This document shows positions 41,761 through 51,901 of a DNA stretch of 59,850 nt, piece after piece (the first letter of the stretch is position 1; every line of letters begins with the position of its first letter). Origin of the DNA: Paenibacillus plantiphilus (GTDB taxonomy: Bacteria > Bacillota > Bacilli > Paenibacillales > Paenibacillaceae); NCBI RefSeq assembly GCF_927798095.1, contig NZ_CAKMMF010000011.1:119126-178975 (forward strand). The letters are read 5' to 3'. Position numbers and translations under genes: made by a program. The notes under the pieces are model-generated. The model worked only from the letters and a program-made list of their open reading frames with translations, did not search any database and was not told where the DNA came from.

Positions 41761-41774
41761 GGGGTTATGCCTCC

Positions 41775-42635
41775 TTATTGAACCAGTCTCAAATTGCTTT
41801 TAGCCTTTTCCTTTGCCAGTAGTCCGACCAGGATCGTATTAAACTTGTCTAAGCATCCGAGGCGAACCATTACCGTTATGCCGTTCACCTTCTGTTTAAG
41901 CGTTGATTCTGAGTACCATTTGCCTGTTTTGTTGTTGTAGTCTTCTTGAATACGCGCTCGTTCGTTCTCTACACGCTGCCTCACATCAATTCCGTGTGCG
42001 CTTTTCAGTGCATCATAGAGTTTGTTGTACACTTCGTTATGTCCCAATCGTGTCCATCGGGCGTATTCGTTTACCGTTGAAACGACTTTCGTATGATCTG
42101 GTACAGCGGTCATATTGTCTGAGATGGTAGCAACAGCGTCTTTTACTTCATCTATAGCGGTGGATTTTTCAGCTAGCTGCGCTTCATAAGCATTGAATTT
42201 AGCTTCAACTGCGTTTTGCCTTGTTTCTATATGAATGAGTGTTTGTAACAGTGGGCTTAATCCAGAATGATCTTGTTGAGGTTGTTGCGCTTCTTTCAAT
42301 TGCTCGACTTTCTTGAAGTAATCATCAACCAATTGAGAGTAAGCATTCCAAGCTTGATCGGTGTTGAGCGACTTAGCGTGGAGGAATGCGCCTTTTTCTG
42401 TCCAGAGGTATAGGGTGTTGACTCTTTTTAACGAGATGTGAATTTCACATTCCGTCTTGAAGTCCCTCAGTTCATCGCCAGTTAGAACAAAGTAATGAAC
42501 ACCCTCCACATATCTCTTTTTGTTGTAACTAAAGTTGTAATTGATTTTTCCTGAATCCGTACCAAATGATTCCGCCAATTGAGGGGTGGTCAAAACTCTC
42601 ATACCACTTCTTTCAATAACTTTTATCTGATTCAT
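41775..42635 (-). CDS. Phage antirepressor with ORF6N domain
   Basis: 286 residues. Residues 1-100 (VIERSGMRVLTTPQLAESFGTD, RYVEGVHYFVLTGDELRDFK, TLYLWTEKGAFLHAKSL) match ORF6N/Bro-type DNA-binding domains. The middle is a helical linker and the C-terminal half (YARWTRLGHNEVYNKLYDALKSAHGIDV) is a KilA-C-like domain. It is the first gene of the leftward early operon, beside the immunity genes, the usual place of antirepressors that end lysogeny. Confidence 0.8.
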   Translation of the reverse strand: MNQIKVIERSGMRVLTTPQLAESFGTDSGKINYNFSYNKKRYVEGVHYFVLTGDELRDFKTECEIHISLKRVNTLYLWTEKGAFLHAKSLNTDQAWNAYSQLVDDYFKKVEQLKEAQQPQQDHSGLSPLLQTLIHIETRQNAVEAKFNAYEAQLAEKSTAIDEVKDAVATISDNMTAVPDHTKVVSTVNEYARWTRLGHNEVYNKLYDALKSAHGIDVRQRVENERARIQEDYNNKTGKWYSESTLKQKVNGITVMVRLGCLDKFNTILVGLLAKEKAKSNLRLVQ

Positions 42636-42708
42636 TCCGTATCGCTCCTTTATAGTTTTATTGTCCCTTTCTGTCGTATATTGGTAGATAGAGAGGGGGT
42701 GAAGATGT

Positions 42709-43002
42709 ATGGCTGTTTATTTAATTGCTTACGATTTGGTTCGTGCTAGTCATGATGATTACAAAAACGTTCATGAGAAGATTAAGGAAATGAGTAACGA
42801 TTGGGCACGCATTCAACTATCTACATTTCTCATCAACACCACGTTAAGAGCAAAAGAGATTAAAAATTATTTAGCACCTGAGTTTAATAAAAACGAAAAA
42901 TTGATAGTAGCCTTACTTGGAAATGAAATTTCAGGACTTCATGAATTTAGTGATGAAGTATCCAAATGGCTTGCGAAGAATGGTTACCCTGTTATTCTTT
43001 GA
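42709..43002 (+). CDS. Stand-alone Cas2/SinR-family-like protein
   Basis: 97 residues with the small ferredoxin-like layout of Cas2/VapD relatives: strand YLIAYDLVR with the early Asp, helix YKNVHEKIKEM, WARIQLSTFLINTTL, AKEIKNYLAP, then NEKLIVALLGNE. This corresponds best to the 'SinR family' of Cas2-like proteins. No cas1 or repeats are nearby, so an adaptation role is unlikely; nuclease or toxin-like action is possible. It stands alone on the plus strand between the antirepressor and a small convergent gene. Confidence 0.65.
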   Translation: MAVYLIAYDLVRASHDDYKNVHEKIKEMSNDWARIQLSTFLINTTLRAKEIKNYLAPEFNKNEKLIVALLGNEISGLHEFSDEVSKWLAKNGYPVIL

Positions 43003-43222
43003 TGTGATGAAATTCACCACTACCAGTTGATAAAGTCGATTTTTTGTTAACCAAATCAATTCCATTTGATGATCTGCCAGAGAAAGGATTCATTTGTCTC
43101 ATTTCATCAGAAGTCGTCGTTCGAGCGGCGGCTTCTACCTCTTTCAATTCCCCTGCGTATCGCTTCCCGTTGATTAGAATTTCTACATTTACGCTCTGCA
43201 CATTTACGCTTTGCATTTTCAT
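42992..43222 (-). CDS. Small hypothetical protein convergent to the Cas2-like gene
   Basis: 76 residues. Begins with a repeated QSVNVQSVNV, then EILINGKRYAGELKEVEAAA and a Ser/Thr/Gly-rich tail (STLSTGSGEFHHI). It overlaps the Cas2-like gene by 11 bp at the 3' end. No family recognised. Confidence 0.55.
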   Translation of the reverse strand: MKMQSVNVQSVNVEILINGKRYAGELKEVEAAARTTTSDEMRQMNPFSGRSSNGIDLVNKKSTLSTGSGEFHHIKE

Positions 43223-43260
43223 TCATCCTTTCGTGTTTTTATTAATGCTGTTAAAATGAA

Positions 43261-43485
43261 TTAGGCTGAAGTCCTCCCATGTACTATTTGTTGTACACTT
43301 GAGTCAAAAAAAATATCTTTCACATCTCTGTTGAAGTACTTCGAAATCTTTAGCATCAGACCAGCAGAAGGCGTTCCACCATTTAAAGTACGGTATATTG
43401 TTCCGCGAGACACCTTGATTTCTTTTGCTAGCTTAGTTACTCCGACTCTATTAGATTCCATGAGGAAATCAAGATTGTTCTTCAT
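43261..43485 (-). CDS. Cro-like XRE regulator
   Basis: 74 residues with the classic helix-turn-helix VTKLAKEIKVSRGTIYRTLNGG and GLMLKISKYFNRDVKDIFF. GGAGGTGGAGAG precedes the ATG. Divergent from the CI-like repressor, from a strong promoter overlapped by palindromes, so it is probably the lytic-side regulator of the switch. Confidence 0.78.
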   Translation of the reverse strand: MKNNLDFLMESNRVGVTKLAKEIKVSRGTIYRTLNGGTPSAGLMLKISKYFNRDVKDIFFDSSVQQIVHGRTSA

Positions 43486-43516
43486 ATCTCTCCACCTCCA
43501 ATCTGTACTATTCGTT

Positions 43517-43555
43517 GTACATTCATAATGTACTACATGAAGAACAGTCTGTCAA
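43517..43555 (-). promoter_or_regulatory. Lytic promoter with overlapping operators
   Basis: On the minus strand TTGACA (43555-43550), 17-bp spacer and TACATT (43532-43527). The palindrome GTACATTCATAATGTAC (43517-43533) covers the -10, and a further GTAC half-site pair is at 43504-43520. The CI-like protein probably acts here. Confidence 0.7.
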
Positions 43556-43652
43556 CTATTTAGTACTAGCTTTTTTAAGTAATATTTAAATATTTGTATT
43601 ACACTATTGTATGATTCGTAGAACACCATAAAGAATGGAGGTGTGCGACCTG

Positions 43653-44048
43653 TTGAATATAACTGAAATGTTAAAGATGGCGAGAGAGAAAAGAGGTATT
43701 TCGTTGAGGGAGGCGGCTAAAAGAAGCGGTCTAAGTCATTCGTATATCGACTCTTTGGAAAAAGGAATTCACCCAGCGACTAAGACACCAATAAGGCCAT
43801 CGCCGCTTTCTCTGAAATCTTTATCAGAAGCCTACAATTGCGACTACATGGAATTAATGCAAGCTGCCGGATATATTGAAGAGAATGAAAAAGAGAACGC
43901 TTATACGCTCCCTGAAAGCATCTATGAACAGGTAATAAAAGAAGCTGAGGAAAACTACGGTGTTAGTCTTCGTGACGATCCAGTTGTAAATTCTGCGGTT
44001 CGAGAATTGATTCTTTCGCTTGCAAAGATGAAGAAAGGAAATGAATAA
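43653..44048 (+). CDS. CI-like phage repressor (XRE)
   Basis: 131 residues from a TTG with GGAGGTG 9 nt upstream (an ATG at 43635 contains that site itself). HTH residues: MAREKRGISLREAAKRSGLSHSYIDSLEKG, LKSLSEAYNCDYMELMQAAGY. The C-terminus is a short helix pair, without the RecA-cleavable S24 peptidase domain of classical CI, so induction must work differently, for example through the antirepressor. Confidence 0.75.
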   Translation: MNITEMLKMAREKRGISLREAAKRSGLSHSYIDSLEKGIHPATKTPIRPSPLSLKSLSEAYNCDYMELMQAAGYIEENEKENAYTLPESIYEQVIKEAEENYGVSLRDDPVVNSAVRELILSLAKMKKGNE

Positions 44049-44192
44049 ATCCAACCTCATTATCTTTTAAACCTGTTATTGAAATAATTTTTTCAGCTAA
44101 CATATACAAGTGATCATTCACTTAAACATCCCCTTCACAATGTTATTCAGCCGGGTATAGTACACCCATGATAGCATAGCGGCGATTATTTG

Positions 44193-44206
44193 AGAACACT
44201 TGTTCT
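44193..44206 (+). promoter_or_regulatory. LexA-like palindrome upstream of an XRE gene
   Basis: AGAACACTTGTTCT is a perfect palindrome in its arms and close to the Bacillus LexA box (12 of 14 positions counting Y/R). It lies 30 bp before the next gene. It may instead be an operator for one of the XRE proteins. Confidence 0.4.
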
Positions 44207-44236
44207 GTTTTTAGAGCGTAATGAGGTAAAGGCGGT

Positions 44237-44461
44237 ATGGAAATGGTACTTGTACCAATCCGCTGCCGTATCCCTGAACATTTACATCGAATTGGAAAGA
44301 CACAGCAATGGTTAGCCGACCGAGTTGCTATGTCCAAACAACAAATGAGCGATTATGTAACCATGCGATTCGTTTTAAAAATCGCAAAAGCAAAGGAAAT
44401 CGCTGATGTTCTCAATATCAATATCGATGATTTATATGAATGGGAGTGGCGCGGGGAGTAG
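44237..44461 (+). CDS. Small XRE-family regulator
   Basis: 74 residues with KTQQWLADRVAMSKQQMSDYVTMRF and IAKAKEIADVLNINIDDLYEWEW, a plain Cro/CI-type HTH ending. Weak AAAGG site. It is the last regulator on the plus strand before the membrane module and integrase. The 240-bp gap behind it (44462-44700) shows only a weak promoter-like TTGCAT/TATAAA pair and no gene. Confidence 0.7.
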   Translation: MEMVLVPIRCRIPEHLHRIGKTQQWLADRVAMSKQQMSDYVTMRFVLKIAKAKEIADVLNINIDDLYEWEWRGE

Positions 44462-44700
44462 CAAAGCTACTCTTGGTAACAAGTACGTGCTTCTCCGTAC
44501 CTTGAAAATGAGGCAAAAAAACGCGAACCTGTCTGCTGGATCGCAATAGTTGCACTCATGATGTCTAGAATATTCATAGTGTAAGCGTATACACGACAAT
44601 TATCAAGTCCAAATCGTTGCATGACTTACAAAATTGATATAAAAGTTATAGCAGGATTTACCGATATAGGGCGTAAAGACTAATAAAGGGGATGTATTGT

Positions 44701-45162
44701 GTGTTTGTAGGTCATGCATATAGTGATTATATTTATTGGTTATTTATTTTTGGTTTAATATCATTGGGATATGTAATACACAAAATAATTATGCACTACT
44801 TCAAATTAAACTATAATGGAACTTTCAAAATTACCAGTAAGATATTAGGTTGGATGATAGCGATTTCTGTTGGTATCTTCATTTATTATTATGACGAGTC
44901 TACAAAAATAGATGAAAACTATAATTACTATGTAAATTTATTTTCTGAAGATAATATTGCAAAAAATTATAGGTTGCCAAGTTCAATTTACTTTGATGAA
45001 AACGGGATTCGTTTAGGTTCTGTAACATGGCCAAATGGCGGATACACAGGATTCACCGACTACGAAAATGAAAATTTAATTTTAGGAGAAAAAGTAAAAA
45101 TGAAAGATGATGAAGACAGAGTGTGGTATGTTGAATTTACTAGAGAGAAGGTTACACCATGA
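44701..45162 (+). CDS. AT-rich membrane protein of unknown function
   Basis: 153 residues from GTG 44701 (AAAGGGG 9 nt upstream; an ATG at 44692 lies directly on the site). Two transmembrane segments (about 6-28, YIYWLFIFGLISLGYVI; and about 50-66, ILGWMIAISVGIFIYYY), then an extracellular-type domain of about 85 residues with WPNGGYTGFTDYENENLILGE. By eye the DNA is much richer in A/T than the neighbours. Its position between the repressor and the integrase is where temperate phages carry superinfection-exclusion or other cargo genes. Confidence 0.6.
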   Translation: MFVGHAYSDYIYWLFIFGLISLGYVIHKIIMHYFKLNYNGTFKITSKILGWMIAISVGIFIYYYDESTKIDENYNYYVNLFSEDNIAKNYRLPSSIYFDENGIRLGSVTWPNGGYTGFTDYENENLILGEKVKMKDDEDRVWYVEFTREKVTP

Positions 45163-45455
45163 AATTATTGAAATCGTTTGGCCCAGTCATTGCAGCTATA
45201 ATCATACTTAGCGCTATTTCATATCAATTCTATATGTCGTATGAAAACAACAAAAAAATTGATGAGAAACTAACATCCATTCAATCAGATGTATCAAAAA
45301 TATCAAACGAGCTGCGATCAATAAAAGTCGATATAGGCGATGTTGATTATTCTGTTAGCAGCGCTGAATCTAATGTGGATTCAGTTGATCAGCGAGTTAG
45401 CAATTTAGAAAGTATCCTAGATGACATACTGCGTTATTTGAAATATGGTTACTAA
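45159..45455 (+). CDS. Membrane-anchored coiled-coil protein, partner of the preceding gene
   Basis: 98 residues. One N-terminal membrane segment (about 6-24, FGPVIAAIIILSAISYQFY), then a pure coiled coil (LTSIQSDVSKISNELRSIKVD, VDSVDQRVSNLESILDDIL). Starts on the upstream stop (ATGA), so the two proteins are made together and probably work together. No family recognised. Confidence 0.6.
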   Translation: MKLLKSFGPVIAAIIILSAISYQFYMSYENNKKIDEKLTSIQSDVSKISNELRSIKVDIGDVDYSVSSAESNVDSVDQRVSNLESILDDILRYLKYGY

Positions 45456-45472
45456 CCCCCAAATCGGGGGTT
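45454..45472 (+). terminator. Terminator of the membrane module
   Basis: AACCCCC/GGGGGTT stem with a 5-nt loop and TTTTACTTTT. It separates the two-gene module from the integrase. Confidence 0.85.
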
Positions 45473-45493
45473 TTACTTTTATCTCCCCCATCC

Positions 45494-45499
45494 TATAAT
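45494..45499 (+). promoter_or_regulatory. -10 box of the integrase promoter
   Basis: TATAAT lies 39 bp before the chosen start codon and behind a terminator, so it likely drives the integrase. A clear -35 is not seen. Confidence 0.45.
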
Positions 45500-45532
45500 G
45501 ATAATACCTCGCCTAAAGGAGTGGTAAGGAAC

Positions 45533-46753
45533 ATGGCATCCATGAAGAAGATTCCAGCAAACAATAAGCAAGGATACAAATGGGTCTGTACCAAGGACGG
45601 CCCTCCCGATCCAGTGACGGGGAAACGTAAGCAAATTATGCGTCGAGGAAACACACAGAAAGAAGCTGAAGCGCGTGTCGATAAAGTCATTAAAGACTTG
45701 AAGGAGCATGGCATCGATCATCAGGTTATAAAAAATAAATCCTTCGATATGGTTTCTTTAGAATGGCTGGATAGTTACTCTCGCTCAGCAGTTAAAAAAT
45801 CAACAATTCGACTTCGTAAAAACTCTATAACTGTACTAAACAAGTATATTAAATCAGTGAATATTGAAAAAATCACGCACAAAACCCATCAGGGGATATT
45901 GAATGACCTGGATGACCAAGGGTTTTCCCGTTCGCACATCGAAGGCACTCACGTCACAGCAAATCTTATTTATAAGTATGCGATAAGGGAAAAATATATT
46001 AAGGATAACCCTGCTGCCGGAGCTGTTATTCCGACAAAAACAATGACGGTCGAGGAAATCGAGAACGCTCCAATCGAACAAAGCTACCTTGAGGAGAACG
46101 AGCTTACGGAGTTTTTAGAAGCAGTAATTAAGTATGGATTGCCTGACGATAAGGAAATGTTCTATCTGTTAGCATTCACTGGAATGCGCTCAGGTGAAAT
46201 GATTGCTCTTAAAGAGACTGATTTTTTCTTTGATACAAATAAATTTAGGATTACTAAAACCTTATATAACCCAGATAACAACAAAATGAAGTACGAGCTT
46301 ACTCCACCAAAAACAACCAAGTCGATTCGGACAAACGACCTCGATCCCCTCGTTGCAAAAATCATAGAAGAACATATTAAGAGAAAACGTAAGATCAGGC
46401 TTGCTGTGAAAAACTTTAATCCGGATTACCATGATGAGAAGTTTGTGTTTTGCGATGACGATGGTTACCCATACATTCAAAAAACGGTAATTCGCCGTAT
46501 GGATAGGATACTCAGAAAGACTAGTATCATAAAGAAAGCAACTCCTCACATCTTTCGCCATACTCACATCAGTATGATGGCAGCTGCAGAAGTTGACCTT
46601 ATCACGATCATGAAACGTGTAGGACATGATGATCCAAAAACAACACTTAAGATATATACGCACGTTACAGAAAAAATGAACAAGAACGCCACTGACAAGG
46701 TGAATCTTCACTTCTCCGATATTCTTAAAAAGCCGTTTTTGCAAGAAATGTGA
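45533..46753 (+). CDS. int: Tyrosine integrase
   Basis: 406 residues from ATG 45533 (AAAGGAG 11 nt upstream; an in-frame GTG at 45521 overlaps that site). N-terminal arm-binding region (about 1-50), a SAM-like core-binding domain (about 65-170) and a catalytic domain with Arg219 (AFTGMRSGE), His339 and Arg342 (HIFRHTH), His365 (VGHDDP) and nucleophile Tyr375 (LKIYTHV). It recombines attP with the groEL site. The stop lies inside the first attR-side arm repeat. Confidence 0.93.
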   Translation: MASMKKIPANNKQGYKWVCTKDGPPDPVTGKRKQIMRRGNTQKEAEARVDKVIKDLKEHGIDHQVIKNKSFDMVSLEWLDSYSRSAVKKSTIRLRKNSITVLNKYIKSVNIEKITHKTHQGILNDLDDQGFSRSHIEGTHVTANLIYKYAIREKYIKDNPAAGAVIPTKTMTVEEIENAPIEQSYLEENELTEFLEAVIKYGLPDDKEMFYLLAFTGMRSGEMIALKETDFFFDTNKFRITKTLYNPDNNKMKYELTPPKTTKSIRTNDLDPLVAKIIEEHIKRKRKIRLAVKNFNPDYHDEKFVFCDDDGYPYIQKTVIRRMDRILRKTSIIKKATPHIFRHTHISMMAAAEVDLITIMKRVGHDDPKTTLKIYTHVTEKMNKNATDKVNLHFSDILKKPFLQEM

Positions 46754-46769
46754 GTTTTCTGTGAGTTTT
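46750..46769. repeat. Two GTGAGTTTT arm-type repeats near attR
   Basis: Copies at 46750-46758 and 46761-46769, same direction as the four copies at 3709-3770, and 66-85 bp from the attR core. The first overlaps the integrase stop. Confidence 0.65.
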
Positions 46770-46778
46770 AATAAGAAA

Positions 46779-46798
46779 CGGGGTCCCGAAAGACCCCG
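46779..46798 (-). terminator. Phage-supplied terminator for groEL
   Basis: CGGGGTC/GACCCCG stem with a 6-nt loop. In the groEL direction it is followed by TTTCTTATT; in the integrase direction no T run follows. It lies in phage DNA 36 bp beyond the groEL stop. Confidence 0.8.
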
Positions 46799-46833
46799 AA
46801 ACCATTGATATTACTGTATTATTGGGAGTCTGG

Positions 46834-48489
<1,656 letters not shown>

Positions 48490-48575
48490 TTATTGTTCTT
48501 CCCGCCAAGCCTAAGCTTATTACGGGTCTAAGTAAGGTCTTCTAAATCATTTATGTTGGGGTCCAAGCATGACGC

Positions 48576-48872
<297 letters not shown>

Positions 48873-48896
48873 TTAAATTCGTTGCTAAGTTTCTTG

Positions 48897-48964
48897 TTAG
48901 CACTCGCAACAGTTAAGTGCTAACAGCCATTTTTAATAATACCGATTTTGCGTCACAATTTCAA
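48897..48964 (-). promoter_or_regulatory. groESL promoter with CIRCE operator
   Basis: CIRCE element TTAGCACTC-N9-AAGTGCTAA (48897-48923), one mismatch from consensus, recognised by HrcA. Upstream on the minus strand are TTGAAA (48964-48959), a 17-bp spacer and TATTAT (48941-48936). Heat-shock control by HrcA follows from established knowledge. Confidence 0.92.
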
Positions 48965-49105
48965 GTGCCTGAACGGGCATTTTACCGTATTTTTAATGTT
49001 CGAGCATTATCGACACTTGTCTCTAGCTTTGGTACGGCACATTTCGCAAAATTCGCAGCAGCGCCTGCATTCTCTTATCGTGCAGCCAGCTGCTGGGCAG
49101 CAATC

Positions 49106-49138
49106 AAAAACAAGCCGAGCTCATTCGCCCGACTTGTT
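49106..49138 (-). terminator. Terminator after tatC
   Basis: 11-bp stem (ACAAGTCGGGC / GCTCGGCTTGT with G-U pairs), six-base loop upstream and TTTTT behind, right after the tatC stop. Confidence 0.75.
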
Positions 49139-49140
49139 AG

Positions 49141-49923
49141 CTACGTTCCATATTCTTCTTCCCACGCCTCATCCGCCGCTTGCTGTTTGCGATAGACAAG
49201 TCCTGACATCATAACACTAATCTCATATAGTATGATAAGCGGAATGGCGACAAGCAAGTCCGAGATAAAATCAGGGGGTGTTATCAAGGTTCCGATCACA
49301 ATGAGGATGAAATAAGCGAGACGGCGCATTTTGCGCAGTCGCATCGGTGTAACGATTCTCAGCTTCGTCAGAAACATAATGACTAGCGGGAGCTCGAACA
49401 GCAGCGAAATCGGAATGATAATATTGAACATAAACGCAAAGTATTGTGTAATCCCATACGTTTCCTCTAAATTCAAATGCCTGGACACACCTGATGTGAA
49501 TTCGAATGCCATCGGGAATACGACAAAGTAGGAGAATGACAATCCTGCGAGAAAAAATACGAGCGCCAGCGGCACAAAGCCGAGAGCTGCCCTCTGCTCC
49601 TTCACTGCCAATGCCGGTTTAACGAACGACCACAGCTGGTAAAAGGTAAACGGAAGTGCAAGGATCAGTGCAATGACAAGCGCGAATTTCATATACATCC
49701 CGATACCGTCCCACAGCGAGAACGCGTGAAGGGCCATCGAATTGACGGGCTCCTGGGCCATCAAATAGTCATAGGCGGGATCAGCCAGCAACAGGCCAAT
49801 TACCATGCCAAGGACAAGCACAATCAGTATATAAATGATGCGGCGACGCAGCTCTCCAAGATGATCGAACAGACTCATGGATGGGTCATTGCGTGTAGGC
49901 TTCTCTGTTTCCGATTCGGACAA
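49141..49923 (-). CDS. tatC: Sec-independent translocase TatC
   Basis: 260 residues, six hydrophobic segments. TatC hallmarks: SLFDHLGELRRRIIYILIVL at the N-terminus, FVKPALAVKEQRAALGF and FTSGVSRHLNLEETYGITQYFAF. It recognises twin-arginine signal peptides and works with TatA encoded upstream. The C-terminal tail (KQQAADEAWEEE) is acidic. Confidence 0.93.
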   Translation of the reverse strand: MSESETEKPTRNDPSMSLFDHLGELRRRIIYILIVLVLGMVIGLLLADPAYDYLMAQEPVNSMALHAFSLWDGIGMYMKFALVIALILALPFTFYQLWSFVKPALAVKEQRAALGFVPLALVFFLAGLSFSYFVVFPMAFEFTSGVSRHLNLEETYGITQYFAFMFNIIIPISLLFELPLVIMFLTKLRIVTPMRLRKMRRLAYFILIVIGTLITPPDFISDLLVAIPLIILYEISVMMSGLVYRKQQAADEAWEEEYGT

Positions 49924-50035
49924 CTTCTCTCACCTCTCTTTGTGCTGTGGCGTCACCAGCGCGCGGTGTGGCGTTGCATGACGGCGGTAGATCACCAGCA
50001 ATCCACTGGCTGACTCATAAGAAAAGCGGCCCCAA

Positions 50036-50272
50036 TTAGTCCGGGAGCCGCTTGCTGTCCGCCACTTCGTCGGATTTACGGTTCACTTCAATCCGGCTCG
50101 TATCCTTCTGGTCCTTATCACTATCTTCCATAATATCTCTAGCGCCAGCTTTGAATTCCTTCAACGTACGCCCGAACGCGCGGCCCAATTCAGGCAGCTT
50201 ATTAGGTCCGAAGAGCAGTAATGCGACCAGTACGAGTAAAATGACACCTGTTACTCCTAATCCACCAAGCAT
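50036..50272 (-). CDS. tatA: Twin-arginine translocase TatA/TatE family subunit
   Basis: 78 residues: one transmembrane helix (VTGVILLVLVALLLFGPNKLPELGR), the conserved FGP hinge, amphipathic helix (AFGRTLKEFKAGARD) and a charged tail. Forms the export pore with TatC. Confidence 0.9.
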   Translation of the reverse strand: MLGGLGVTGVILLVLVALLLFGPNKLPELGRAFGRTLKEFKAGARDIMEDSDKDQKDTSRIEVNRKSDEVADSKRLPD

Positions 50273-50353
50273 AGTAACTACCTCCTAGTTTGTAAAAAAA
50301 TGGTTTTCACCACGAATTATACCTTTCAATCTCTAAATTTTCAATATCTACCA

Positions 50354-51385
50354 TCAACAATTATGAAGTCCTCCATAACCCATGCGCACGATATCCTCTC
50401 TCGTTATGACTTCACCCGCCAGCACTCTGGGCAGCAGCACATTAAAGGAGGTATATGGATCATGCATCACACATCCGGGCAAGCCCATAATCGGCACACC
50501 GTTCAAATATCCGACCAACAGCATGGAGCCAGGAAGCATTGGCGTGCCATAGCTGACGACCTCCGCTCCGGCTTCTTGTATCGCTGCAGGTGTGCGGTCA
50601 TCGGGATCTACGGACATGCCGCCAGTTACTAGTATCATATCATATTGCTGATTCAGCAAATAGTGTATTTCCTTGACAATAATATGACGATCGTCCGGCG
50701 CAAAACGCTGCTCCACAACTTCTGAACCGAGCGATTCCACAATTCGGCGCACAGCAGGACCGAATTTATCTGCTATGCGTCCGGAGAAAACCTCTCCCCC
50801 TGTGGAAAGCAGACCGATTCGGAAGGCACGAAGCGGCAATAGCCGCAGCGGTCCGCAGCCACCGCTCGATTGCCTGTACTGATCCGCAATCGCTCGAACA
50901 TGATCAACCTTCTCTTCCGCCACGAACAGCGGAATGACACGAGTCGCCGCCAGCTGGCCATCCGGCATTACGACCGTATGCGAGCGCAATGTCGCAAGCG
51001 CGATCTCGCCTAGATTGTTAATGGCGTGAACAACCGCTTCATCGATGACAGCGAGCGCTGGAACGTTGAGATCAGACTTAATCGCCACCTTGCCCTCATG
51101 CGGCTCTGTCAGCCTCATGCCTTCACCAAAAAGCGATTCCGCCATTCGACTTGCTGCATCGTCTTCATGCAGCTCTCCCGCTCCAAGCTCCATTGTATAG
51201 ATATGTTCCTTGCCAATATCCAGCAGCCTCGGTATATCGGCTTCAGTAATGAGATGTCCCTTCTTAAACAATCGGCCCTTGAATTGTCCTGGCAAAATTT
51301 GCGTTAGATCATGCGCCAGCCGCAAACCGATCGCATCCTGCACAGGAACCTCTCTCAGCACAGTTCCGTTGTTCGTCGCACTCAT
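50354..51385 (-). CDS. MoeA/MoaB-like molybdopterin-binding protein
   Basis: 343 residues. The C-terminal half carries a molybdopterin-binding fold: IGLLSTGGEVFSGRIADKFGPAV, YDMILVTGGMSVDPDDRTPAAI and PMLPGSMLLVGYLNGVPIMGLPGC. The N-terminal half (RLAHDLTQILPGQFKGRLFKKGH) is like the shorter cofactor proteins of this type, not full MoeA (about 400 residues). Coupled to the upstream mogA-like gene by ATGA, so it belongs to molybdenum cofactor synthesis. Confidence 0.78.
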   Translation of the reverse strand: MSATNNGTVLREVPVQDAIGLRLAHDLTQILPGQFKGRLFKKGHLITEADIPRLLDIGKEHIYTMELGAGELHEDDAASRMAESLFGEGMRLTEPHEGKVAIKSDLNVPALAVIDEAVVHAINNLGEIALATLRSHTVVMPDGQLAATRVIPLFVAEEKVDHVRAIADQYRQSSGGCGPLRLLPLRAFRIGLLSTGGEVFSGRIADKFGPAVRRIVESLGSEVVEQRFAPDDRHIIVKEIHYLLNQQYDMILVTGGMSVDPDDRTPAAIQEAGAEVVSYGTPMLPGSMLLVGYLNGVPIMGLPGCVMHDPYTSFNVLLPRVLAGEVITREDIVRMGYGGLHNC

Positions 51386-51876
51386 TCGTTATGTTCCCCC
51401 GTTCGCCCTGAGAGAATGCTCAGCGCATGCGGCAATTGATCCATAATGGCCATTAAATTCTCATGAACGCCTTTCGGACTGCCTGGCAAATTAATGATCA
51501 GCGAACGCCCCCGAATACCGCAAACCCCGCGTGACAGCATCGCCTGGCGCGTCTTCTGCATGGAGCCGATGCGCATCGCTTCCGCAAGGCCGGGCACAAC
51601 CCGGTCGAGCACTCGCATCGTTGCCTCCGGCGTAATATCTCGTACAGCCAGACCGGTTCCACCCGTCGTAATGACAAGATCCGCCTGATAGTAGTCGGTC
51701 ATCTCGATAAGTGCAGCCATAATTTCATCCTGCTCGTCCGGTACGATGCGGTAGTCAACAATCTCACCGCTTAGTTCTTCCTCAACAAGCTCCCTTATAA
51801 CCTGCGCGCTCGTATCTTCTCTTTCGCCGCGCGAGCCTTTATCGCTTGCTGTTAACAACGCCACTTTCCACCGCAT
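51382..51876 (-). CDS. MogA/MoaB molybdopterin adenylyltransferase-type protein
   Basis: 164 residues from ATG 51876 (GGAG upstream). Motifs: VALLTASDKGSRGEREDTSAQ, YQADLVITTGGTGLAVRDITPEA and GRSLIINLPGSPKGVHENL, the family signature for binding molybdopterin. Lies between moaC and the MoeA-like gene. Confidence 0.88.
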   Translation of the reverse strand: MRWKVALLTASDKGSRGEREDTSAQVIRELVEEELSGEIVDYRIVPDEQDEIMAALIEMTDYYQADLVITTGGTGLAVRDITPEATMRVLDRVVPGLAEAMRIGSMQKTRQAMLSRGVCGIRGRSLIINLPGSPKGVHENLMAIMDQLPHALSILSGRTGEHNE

Positions 51877-51901
51877 GAGCTTCTCCCCATTCGATCCGAA
51901 A

